From positions 41,556,758 to 41,620,757 of the forward strand of contig OX235277.1 in the NCBI GenBank assembly GCA_944472155.2: 64,000 nucleotides of DNA, given 5' to 3'. Source of the DNA: Trichobilharzia szidati. Taxonomy: Eukaryota; Platyhelminthes; Trematoda; Strigeidida; Schistosomatidae. The notes beneath the pieces are model-generated. The model made no database searches. It worked only from the letters and a program-made list of their open reading frames with translations, and was not told the DNA's origin. The position numbers and the translations under genes were made by a program. Positions within the stretch are counted from its first letter, which is position 1; each line of letters begins with the position of its first letter. Of the stretch, positions 36,801 through 48,600 are shown one piece after another.

Positions 36801-39800
36801 GGTATGAGGTTAGCAACCCCACCCCGTATAGAAGAATAACATCACTGCTACGGAAACTTCAAAGCTTTAGCTTGAAGCTCCATGTTCCACATGGAACGTA
36901 AAGGAATAAAAAATTTAAATAACTGTTCTGTTGGGTGAATAGAATGTGTTTCACATAAGCTTTACACAAATCGAAACTATAGACATTTAAATTTTGTCAA
37001 CCAGCTGGATTCAGCTGTGATAAAATTCCTAATGAGCTCAACGTCAGATGAAACGGTTTTTGCGCGTTTAAATCACTGATACGGCAAGCTAAATATAGTT
37101 TCCAGCTACTTATGTTTTTCAGTAGTATAATTCACTAATCAGAAAATAAACTACGTGAAATGGTACTTTAAATGTCATCATATTTTCAGCATAATAGTGT
37201 AATTCTTTCACGATGATATACTACAGCATGAGTGCTTTTCTTGTGTCTTTCTCAAGAAATGTTGGTTGGAAGTCGAGCGCCTAGACTATTGATGCACAGC
37301 TGCACACACTGCTACTGTATGAAACAAACATCCATTGTCTGTCTGTCTGGATTCAACATAGAACTTGGCATAGAAGTGCAGCAGTTCGAGTTGCCACGTT
37401 CCAAATAGCACGCAAAGGTAGACAAGAAGATGAGTGAAGAGAATCAATAGAGTTTTGACAAGTATAAGAGTGAAACAGAATGAGTAATGGTAGAAAGCAA
37501 TATGAAAGTTTACAGAGACTGAATACATCTGCGTAAGCCATTGACAACGATTTTGAGCCATGTCACCTATTGTCTCCAGTCACTGATTCTTAGAGTCCCG
37601 AGGGCGGGCCCCAACCCGAAAGTCTGCATCTCCCTATCTAACTCAGTTTAACTGTCAGGGATTTCATGGATTGATGCTATGTTTTTGTTTGGCCACCACT
37701 TACTCTTTTCCAACCTGCACCTACCTATATCAGCTAGTAATGCCCGTCCGTCGGGGGAGACGATGGTTAGGCATGCGCAGCACGTGACCTAGCCATCTCA
37801 ATCTATGTAACTTTATAGCCTCTTAGATTGATTTTCCCTCTTTGCCCAACCAACTCTACGCCTAACTTCAACATTACTTACCTTATTATACCACCTAACG
37901 TGAGAAAGAGATCGTAGGCATCTATGATCAAAAACAGTCAACCTTTTCATGTCTTCAACTCGTATTGGCCATGTTTCAGAGCCATATAGAAGGACGGAGC
38001 GAACTGCTGGGCAGTACACACGTCCCTTGGTTGATAGCCGGATGTCACGCCTACGCCAGAGATGGTGTAAGTTAGCGAAAGCAGCTCGAACTTTTTGGAT
38101 CCGTGCTGAGATTTCGAACATCCACTGTGACTGGTTGTTGTTAAAAGTTAGTTACTCGGAATCGGCTTTTCCGTGCACACCTCTCTGTGATTCAGATTTA
38201 TGCTATGAAGATTGAGGATACCGGCCAGTTATCCAAGCTGAAGTAGACGAATTAAGATTTTGAACCCTAAATGTGTTAACTGAGAGTTCCGTAGTAGTAC
38301 ATCAGTTGATGAGTTACATTCAAACAGTATTTTTGTGAGTAGCAAACATTTTGCTCCAATTCTACTTCTGTATTATGCAGTTCACTACCTACTGCTACGT
38401 GCAATAGTCGGTACTGTACGGGCTATTATGTATTGATTGATTACACTACATTTTTAATTCGTGGAAAATTCCCATTGGCACATGTAGAGAGCCCAAACAA
38501 ATGATTCAGCAAAGAGACTCTTTTCAAAGAATTTATTATCAAGCTGTACAATCGCATATAAATATATATATATATATATATAATGGTTTTTAAAGAAGTT
38601 ATATTCCGTGAGGAAATTTAAACAAGGGTGTGAATACATAAAATAATAATGGCAGTATGAAATGCTTTTACGAGTTGATCACGGATTTATATCAGTGTTA
38701 GAGAACCATTGAGCTTGCCTTGTAACTGGAAGGTCCTGGGTTCGAACCCCTCTGGTGGGTGGGTGCGTACTGCCGATGATTCCCAAACTAGGCTGATGAA
38801 ACAGCTGGCTGTCCAGTACTCCCTGTGACTGGTTTTCAATGGTTCTCTAACTGTGATATCAATCCGTGATCAACTCGTGAAAACAAGACTAACCCTTACA
38901 AACCAAACTATGGGAAAGTATGAAATGCAATTAAACTGTTCGTGACTGTCATCATAGTTACATGTCGAGTGGCTAAGCAAATAATGTCATGTATAGAACA
39001 ATTCTCATAGGATGTGTATGAATGTTAGAAGGGTGTATATGTGTGTGTGAAATTAGTAGGCAAATAAAGACGTTACATAACATGGTGTAAAATGTGGCAA
39101 CATAAAATTTAACATTGCAAAAACATTTCCGATTATAAGAATGAAAAGTGGGACAAGTAAACTAATCCCGGAAACAGTTCAAAGTGAGAATATTAATAGT
39201 AACAATCGAATAAATAAAAAGAAAAATAAGTAGAGCCAAGGTACGGATGGGGTTTATCGTGCTAACTTGAGTATAAATGGACTAAGAGAATTAGAGGAGT
39301 TGAACAAACTTTTTCTGAATACAGAGATCTGGCTTCTCTATTTCGATAAGCAAAGCTTCAGACACACAGTTGAATCGGATACGTAATGATTTGGGCAAGT
39401 CATTTTTTGCCTTGTAGAATGACTTTAAAGGAAGAGGTTTGTAGAGGCAGGATGATTCGCATTGCGCTTCCACCTCTTCTTAACTACACCGGATAGTGTT
39501 CTTTCACCCTCTTGGACAAAACCCAAGTCGAACAACCGATATTACTTAGCTCCATAGCAGCAGGTGAATTAGTAAACGCGCATAGAGTTGTTCAACTGTG
39601 GCATTTTGTCGACTGGAAAACGCTTTTCTTAACACTGCTGCGAGGAATGTCATTTTCAGAGACACCGAGGTCTTTTTAAGGATATTATCGGCAACTTAGT
39701 CACCTTTGAATTCAAAGTTCATGTACAGCGTTTTCTTGGTTACGGATGTTAAGTCATATTTCCTAGGTTTTGACTGTATGTTCTTGTCTGTCTGTAAGAC

Positions 39801-42800
39801 GTGGGGAAAATCTATTTCGCATGATTTTTCTTAGTAGATTTAACTCTTCCTCCAAAGCATCAAGATTGCACATGGTGATAATCACAAACGTCTTAATTCC
39901 ACTTCATACCGCCATTATTATTTTATGCATTCACACCTATGATTTAATTCCCTCACCGGATATAATTTCTAAAAACCTCATACATACGATTGTACGGCTT
40001 GGCAACACATTCGCTGAAAAGAGTCTCTTTGCTGAATCACTTGTTTTGATTTTGTATACTGACATTTCAATAACCATCATGATTTTGTTCTTGTGATTTA
40101 TTGCATGTCGGCCCGAGTCAGTGAGTCTCTGGTTTACGTGTTATTTATGGTAATTGCATTCAGCAGTGTTATTTTTGTTACGGGTTTTTTGTTGTTGTTG
40201 TTGTCACTGCCTTTCCTGTTGTGATTTTTGTTGTTGTTCCGATTGCTTTACTCCTTATTTTCCTGATACTAAATTGGTCAACTTAAGAAGTAGCTCCTCT
40301 GTAACTTACATCTCTATGTAACAACTCCCTTCTCGGGCGTGAGGCTAGTAACCTCACCGTGTAAGGAAAACTGCTGTGGGAACTTCAGTACGATGAGTTT
40401 CCTTGCGACGAGAGAAAAGGTATGCGTGGGGACATGGAACCTCCGCACTATGTATGAGACTGGCAAAGCTGCTCAAATCGCAAATGAGATGAAGATATAT
40501 TGTATTGAGGAACTGGGAATATGTGAAAGCAGGTGGAATGGGAGTGGACTCACCAAATTTTCAACGGAAGAGTCAGTGATCTATTCTGGTCATCCAAAAG
40601 ACTACCACGAGCACACCGAGGGTGTGGCTATCGTGATGTCGCCAACGGCAGCGAAGGTCCTGATACAATGGGAGGCGATCTCGCCCAGGATAATGACCTC
40701 CAGATTCAACTCAAAATGAAAGAGACTGTCAATTATACAATCCTATCTACCCACAAACAACGCCGTCCTAGAAAAGAAGGAAGGGTTGTACAGGTAACAA
40801 TGGACAATATTCAATATGGATCAGAGACGTCGTGCATCCCGAAGGGCACTTTGAACAAGCTACACACCTTCATCAACAGCAGTTTTTGCTCAATACAACT
40901 CAAGATTAGATGGTCAGAAAAGATCAGTAAAAAGGATCTCTGGGAACGAACCAACCCAGCAGGAACCGGTTGTGCAACAAATATGCAGGAAGAAATAGAG
41001 GTAGATTGGCCATACTCTGAGAAAACAAGCCATCAAGTGAGTGAAATCACACTCCAGGCCATTGATCGAGTGGAACCCGGCCGAATGGGAAGCGGCGAGT
41101 AGTTGATCGTCAGTGCAAGGTTGACATGGGGGAGGTCATGTGAAGAGGAGATGAAAGGACGTGGGCAGACGTGGAGTCAGGTGAAAACGTTGGTGGAGAA
41201 TTGAACGCAATGGAGATGTGAGGCTGAAGCCCTATGTTCCTCTAGGAACTCAAAGACACAATAATAATAAATATAGTACATTTCAATGGAGATGTAGCTC
41301 GTCGATCAAGAAATATGACTGTTAATGGGGGAATCACAAGTTTGTGTTTCACATCATTTACTGGGATTTTTTTACCGGTCAGATGGTAGCAGTGGTCAGT
41401 AATTAATTTTTAATTCTATTATAGCTTGACACCACACACTATCTGCGATACAAGTATGGAATTTTCAGCATGTGATATCGGTAGCCCAAGTTTTGCAGGC
41501 CGACCATTGATATCGGGTGTGCGTCGACCGGGGATCGAACCCCGGACCATGTGCATGTTCGGTGAGCGTCCCAACCGCTGTGCCACCGACTCACATAGTG
41601 CAGATGTGGTTTATAGGATTTGGATTGTAGTCGTTATATCTACTAGAGTGTAGCTTGCTCTTGAGGTGGATTCCTATTGGTTCAGCTGTATATAGAAAAG
41701 GAATTCGTAAAGCAAAATTAAGATAAATAGGAATGCGATAAATAATTTTAAATGCTGTATTAACGCCAAACTTATGCTCACTATTTACAGGGTGTGCTAA
41801 AACAGAGCCACGAATAGATCTTGTTTGTCCTTCGCTCAACCATGTTGGATGATGTCAGGAAATACGATGATGAAGCTGCCTAATTGTACACCCTTTGTAG
41901 CTGGCTCCACAGCTGCAGTCAAACTGGTGGATACACACATAGAGGAGGCGAAATAAGTGGTAGTTTGTCCTTATTTCGCTAACGTAAAATAGGGAATGGT
42001 AGTGAAGAGACAACATATCTCTGCTACATAATAAACTCTTTTAACTGCATTCTTCTGGCGCTGTGTCACTATTTCGCTGATGTTGTCACCGAGAAACTAC
42101 AGTTTTATGAACAATGGGCTTTTTGGAGCTGTTGTTATACTAACTCTCCTTGGTGCCATATTCATATTTTTCTCAATGAACTTTTCTGGATAACCATTTT
42201 TACTGTCATTCTCTAATAATCTTAAGCTCCTCATTTAGGCAGTCGTTTGAGCAGGTTACCTCCTAGCTGTATGAACCAAACAGGTTACGTTTATATTTCA
42301 AAGGTGCAAAACTCAAAAAAGTATGATTATACTGACGTATTGTTGTAGGTTTCCTATACACACTCCTTCTTCATATGCCATCTCCTTTCCTTTCCAGAGA
42401 TGAGAATCTAATTGAAAAGTAAATCATGAGCTGACATTAGTTAGAGAACCATTGGAAAACCTGGGAGTACTGGACAGCTGTTTCGTCCTAGTTTGGAACT
42501 CTTCGTCAGTACGCACCCACCGGGATTCGAACCCAGCACCTTCTGGTTGCAAGGCGAGCTCGTATACCATTAAGCCACTGGGACCCAATCTAATGGCCTA
42601 TGAATTCTAACTTCTGCCAATTAACGACATAGCGCGACCCCTAGCCAATGTCTTCGGCGAGTCCTCCCAGGTTTTCCAATGGTTCTCTAACTAATGTCAG
42701 CTCATGATGAAATCCTGTTAACCAATCAAATCCCTACAAACCAACACTTGAAAAGTAAATATTTTTTTCACTCAATCCTTTTACTTTCTAAATGTCTAAA

Positions 42801-45588
42801 TGGGTATGTTTTTCCTATATTGAGATCAGTATGGGTCGAATTTAACTTGACTTGAAAAAGCCGCCTCCAAAGGCGAATGAATTGTTGTTTTAATGGATAT
42901 GATTGCTAAATCCCCTGCTATAAATGTGTTTATTTCATTGAAAAACATGAAACACTGGTATATGGATGACATAATAGTCATTTGTGATAAACCGACAGAC
43001 GCCATAGAAATCCTAACCCAGATCAATAGTCTACAAAACAGTGTATCGCTAACATACCTCGTTAAACAGAATAATGATGGCCTGCCATTTTTAGATGTAC
43101 TCATAACCCGCCGCCGATAAGATTGGTCAGTAAAACGACCTGTCTACAGAAAGTCCACATTGACGGGACAGTATCTAAATTATCATGGTTACTGTCCACT
43201 ACAGTATAAAAAGGCGTTGGTTGGTTAAGTGTTTGTTCAAACGCATTCATTCACCGTATATTTACTGCCGATACAATTGAAGAAGAAATACAATACGTCA
43301 CTGAAATATTGTTAAATAACAATTACCCGCTGAGATTTATTAGGCGTTACGGAAGCGTCAACCATAGAGCTCTACCAATCCAATCAGCTCCCAAAAGGGA
43401 TGTTTATATATCCTTGTCGTTCAGAGGTGATCAACGAAGTCTAGTCACTAGTCAAAGACTCAAGGCCGCATTTAACAGAGCTTATTATGTAGCTAAACTT
43501 ATCTTCATAGAGAAAACGAGAACTATACTGTCCTGTAAACCCTCACAACATCTGAACGATAGTGTCACATCCCATCGTGTTTAGCAATTTACATGTATGT
43601 GTGGACACATACATAGGGAGGACCCATCGGTCTCTGCAGGTTAGGGCTACAGAACATATTCCAAAGTGGCTGCAACAACAAATAAAATCACCAGACACAA
43701 TTGACCCCGGAAATAGATGTCCAACATCATCTATAGCGAAGCACATTATAGAGACAGGTCATAAAGTTGATTTCAATAATGCCTTTAAACCCATATATAT
43801 ATAAAATAAGGTTGGGACACATACTTAAATTTGTTGAGGCCTTGGCTATAAAAAGACTTAGACCTGTCTTATGTGTTCAAAAGTTATTTGTTATTACTTA
43901 TTTGGAATCAAAGATCAATTTACTTCATAATATTTTCAACCCCTTCTTTGCTTTGGTTTTTCTTTCTTACCCACACCTTTGCGTCATCTTCCGACTCATT
44001 ATTTGTGACCTTGACTTGTGCACAAACTGACCCGTATTGTAATGATTCATACCTTCTTGTCTTCTATAAAACTGTATGACAAGTACGTCTTTGTTTGTGA
44101 TCAGAATGTCCGAAATGTGTTGCGCAAATACACACTATATTACACGTCTTCTTATTGTGTCGTTGTCGAAATTCATAAAGAGAACTCTAATTGCTTTAAA
44201 CACTGATTGGTCATCAGTAATCATTTGCTAGCTATTATTGTATTATTATTATTCCCTTTAATTCCTAGAGGAATATAGGGCTTCAGCCTCACATCTCCAT
44301 TGCGTTCAATTCTCCACCAACGTTTTCACCTGGCTCCACGTCTGCCCACATGCTTTCATCTCCTCTTCACATGACCTCATCCATGTCACCCCACCATCGC
44401 ACTGATGACCAACTAAGTCTCCACTTCCCGTTCGGGTTCCACTTGAGGGCCTGTCTTGTAATGTCATTTGATGGCTTCCTCAGAGTATGGCCCACCAATC
44501 CACCTACATTTCCTCCTGCATATTTGTTGCACAATTGGTTCCTGCTGGGTTGGTTCGCTCCCAGAGATCTCTGTTGCTGATCTTTTCTGGCCATTTGATC
44601 TTGAGCATTGAGCTGTTGATGAAGGTCTGTACTTTGTTTGAGGTGCTCTTCATGACGCACCAAGTCTGTGATCCGTATAGTAGCACTGATTTCATATTGG
44701 AGTTAAAAATCCGGATCATATTTTTCATACTGAGTGCTGTTGACCTCCACACAGACTTGAGAGTAATGAAAGCTTGTCTTGCTTTCCCGATCCTCGTGCT
44801 TTGATATCCTCATCAGTTCCGTCCGCCTATAGTTGAAACGATACTTCCCAGGTAGGTAGGTGGGTAGGTGAAGGAGGTTGCTTCTTTCAGATTCCTACCA
44901 TTTATGCTGATCGTTGTCTGTTGTTGTTGTTGTTCTTGTCCAGGAATCTTCATCACCTCTGTTTTTTATGTTCACCTGAAGTCTTATCTTCTCTGGTTGC
45001 TTCTTCTGCCAACTTGTTTCTTTTCATTTGCATATCTTCCAGTTTGTGGGAAGTCAGGCATATATCATCGGCAGAATCCAGATCCTCCAAGTCTTTTGTG
45101 TGGGTCCATTTTATGCCTGTCTCCTAGTTGCCCGACCTGCTATCTGTCGCATTATCCAGTCTACTACCCGCAATCAGGAAAATCATTGGAGATAGTAGGC
45201 AGCCAGCCAGCCCTGTCTTACTCCCGTCCTCACTTCTTCGAAGGATTCCGTGAGTTTCCTGTTGTGGATTACTTGGCACACATTTACTAGCTAAAAAGTG
45301 GCTTATCATGTCATTACAAAAGTCTTCTGCATATATATTTTATTTTTAGATAGAGTGAATTTTTTCGCGTTTTATTGTTATAATTAGCCTAAAATTATTT
45401 CAAATCTTATTTGTTTCAAGTAGAGGTAGAACCTTGCCTGGAAAATACTATTAAAAATTTGAATGATAAAATCGATAATTTTGGATCACAGTTAACAAAA
45501 TTACTGGAAAGTCTACCACAGAATCCTAAGCCATCACGACCTCGTCCACGTAAATCGGAAACTCCCGCAGCAGCTAAAACTACCAATT

Positions 45589-45619
<31 letters not shown>

Positions 45620-48600
45620 CAACGCAACTGCTCCAAATACACCCAATGCAGCGCCAGCGGCAAAGTCAACACCTACTCCAAGAACTACACCTGCAAATAA
45701 ACCAAAAACTCCTGTTACACCAGCTGCTGCTGCTGCTAGCGGTGGTAACCAGTCAAAGTCAACTCCTAATAAATCGTCATCTGTACATTTCCCTGGAACT
45801 CAGTCGAACAATCAGACAGCCGAGTCAAAAGCGAAACCAAAGAATAAGGCAACTGAGTCATCGACAACAGGTAATTTTTATCTTTCATTTGTGTCACTTT
45901 AGCATCCTAGTTTTCTCCATTGACAAACAATGTACAGTTTCATTGATTATAGCTATGGCATTGGTACTTCACATTCAAACCGAGCGGTCGCATATGCGAA
46001 TCTCCTACCTCATACTAATCCTTAGGCAATGAGTTAAAACTCAACTATTAACAGGGAAATAGGTGTGTTTGTGTATATATAGTTAATCCGAGGTCTGGTT
46101 TATTATTGTGTTGTGTGAATTCGGTGCAGCTGTGTGTCTCATGGTGTCATGTGCTCGATTACTAATTCCTGCCGTCTACCTACCATGATGATTTGGGCAT
46201 TAATGTGGTAGTATCGTATCGTTAACTTGCGCACACGTCAAGTGCAGCACATTACCGAATGTGTACCTGGCAATCCAGTTGGTTTTTGAGTAACATTGTA
46301 TAATGTCATCTCTTGGTATTAGATGGTTGGAGGTAATCGGTCACAGGAAGCCTTAGACATAGGTTTCGTGCTAGTTGGTACTCACCAGTCGGCAAGGCGT
46401 ATATACAACCTCGAGGGAACTCATGTCCCTTCTGAGATTCAAACTTGCAGTGAGAGACGCTACTACTGAGCTATTCAGGCTCTCGATTGACCTCCTGTAG
46501 GACTGTATTAGATATTTTTGATTGGACACTGGTCAGTAACTAGTGTAATGTGTCTAGTTCTATCTTCGGTGCAGACTGAATTCTATCAGTCAGGTTTGCA
46601 ATGTGGCCACCATGCCAACAGGTGGCTCGCCATCACAGTGCACTGTGATACGCCTTGCTGATGCATACCAACTAGCACGAAACCCAGGTCAGGCAAGGCT
46701 TCCTATGGCCGATTGCCTCCAACCATCTAAGACGAACAATTCACAGTGTACCGTGATGGTGAGCCACCTAGTGGCACGGTGGCCACATTGCAAGGTTGAC
46801 TGATAAAATTCAGTCTACACCGAAGTAGGACTAGACACGGCACACTAGTTACTGACTAGTGTTCAATCAAAAACGTCATCTCTTGTTTGTTTTTTCAGTT
46901 ATAGTGGAAAAAGTTTATGCTGAAATTTCAGTGTTGATTATTTCGTCATTGAAAACCGGGAAGCACTGAACGGTTGTTTTGTCCTGGTGATCGGGACAAT
47001 GGTTTCCGATGCTCTCTGATTGTGATGTTGGTTATTGACGAAATTTGCATTGAAAGTATTCCAGGCTCCTACAAACATCCGTAATCTTAAATTTCAATCT
47101 CCAGTTCATTGATGGCAACTGGATGAATGTTCTGAAGTGGTGGTGTAGTGAGCAGTCGTCATTGTTGGTTGGTTTGAAGGCAGCGCTGTATGATAGCGAA
47201 CTGACAAAGTCAGAATTCACGGGTCCATTGGATTCCAGCCCAGGTGACTGAATGGTAAACGAGCCTGATCTCGGGCTCGATTCCTGGTAAGGTCTTGGGC
47301 GCGTACTGATGAAGAGTCCAAAACTAGGATGAAACAGCTGTCCAGTTCCCCCCTCCGCTAGTTTTCAATGATCTCTCTAACTGGTGTTGGTTCGTAGCGA
47401 AATTTTCATTCCAAGTAATTCGGACACCTTCAAAAAGGAATGCTAACAAGGCTCTGGTTATTTCATAATACTTTTGTAACAACAGAAGACAACGGCCAGG
47501 CAACAGATCGTTTATTGAAAAAATCAAAAGATATTTATAGATTTTTATGTACATTATTATTAGCATTATTGTTAGCAGAGAAGAAACGTCTTCTGATTGG
47601 TTGTTTTTCGCTGAAGTTTATTCTGTATTGCTTGTTAGGCCATATATCTGCGAATCGCACTTGCACACGTTAAGTTTGCTGTGATTGGTTGGTGATTTCC
47701 TCGAGGTTAGGTGTTGTTCTTGTTTTTTCTCATGACCAAGATTTGGGACGTAAACATTGATGTAAATTGCTGTCTACAATTTTAGCTTGCAGACAGCTGT
47801 CACCGCATTTAAACAGAATAGAAAGGCTGTCGATTGTATCCTAAGACAATAGCAGGAATTTATAAACGTTGTTTATTAAGTTTACAATCTGAGAGAGTCT
47901 TCTGCACTGTACTGTGCTGTACTGGAGTCATTGAAATTAACCTCCGATAATTGGAGAGATCCAACTGTGGGTCCCGCTAGTATTGATTTATGTTTTCCTA
48001 ATATTTCTTTATTGAAATGTATTCACTATGAATTCATCTGTGGAATTATGTGGTATGTGGCAGTTAGTTTATTGCGTAAGATCATATTTTTGTTAGTATT
48101 AACAATATTACAAAAATACATAGTGTTAAACTTGACTCGAATCTCTCACTGACTGACTGAAATGCTCAGTGTGTGTTGACACGTCGGGTGCTAGTACGCA
48201 AACGCCTCGATGATTATTGAAGCTCAACACCATGGTATCTGATAGTTGATGGGTGCTGGCCTCTAGCCTCAATGGGGCGCATCATTCACCACTTACTGGG
48301 AATGCAACTGACGAGTTCGTAATAGGCTGAACTGTCAGTCTGGGAAACACCATCAACCAAATATACAGTTTGCTTGTAAATTCCTTCACTTACTGACGTA
48401 CTGACTGGTTTTCAACTTAGAAATTGGCACAAAAGTTCAGCAGTTTAAGTTGCTACACTTCATGTAGCACACAAAATTAGAGAAATGTGAGGGTTCAGGA
48501 GTAACTAACATGGACAAACCTATTACTTTATTGGATATGGGTGATCACAAAGAGTGAATGCATCTGTGCCATTGTTAGCGACCCTAAACTATATTAGCAA

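Larger units (their letters stand above)
40072..41277 (+). mobile_element. RTE-like LINE retrocopy carrying a spliced leader at its 5' end
   Basis: The insertion is bounded by the 10-bp duplication acatttcaat. In order it has: a 36-nt spliced-leader-like segment (40072-40107); a 285-nt 5' untranslated region with TTG repeats and the ggctagtaacctcac segment; the endonuclease start (ATG 40393); a deletion of the rest of the endonuclease and nearly all of RT; the RT C-terminus (about 40800-41250); and the family-1 3' end with a short AAT tail. The SL position directly after the duplication shows it was part of the reverse-transcribed RNA. Confidence 0.85.

Noticed and set aside
45646..46032. 128-residue Gln/Leu-rich plus-strand frame
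   Set aside because: It is a frame-shifted reading of the low-complexity exon 3 and intron sequence.
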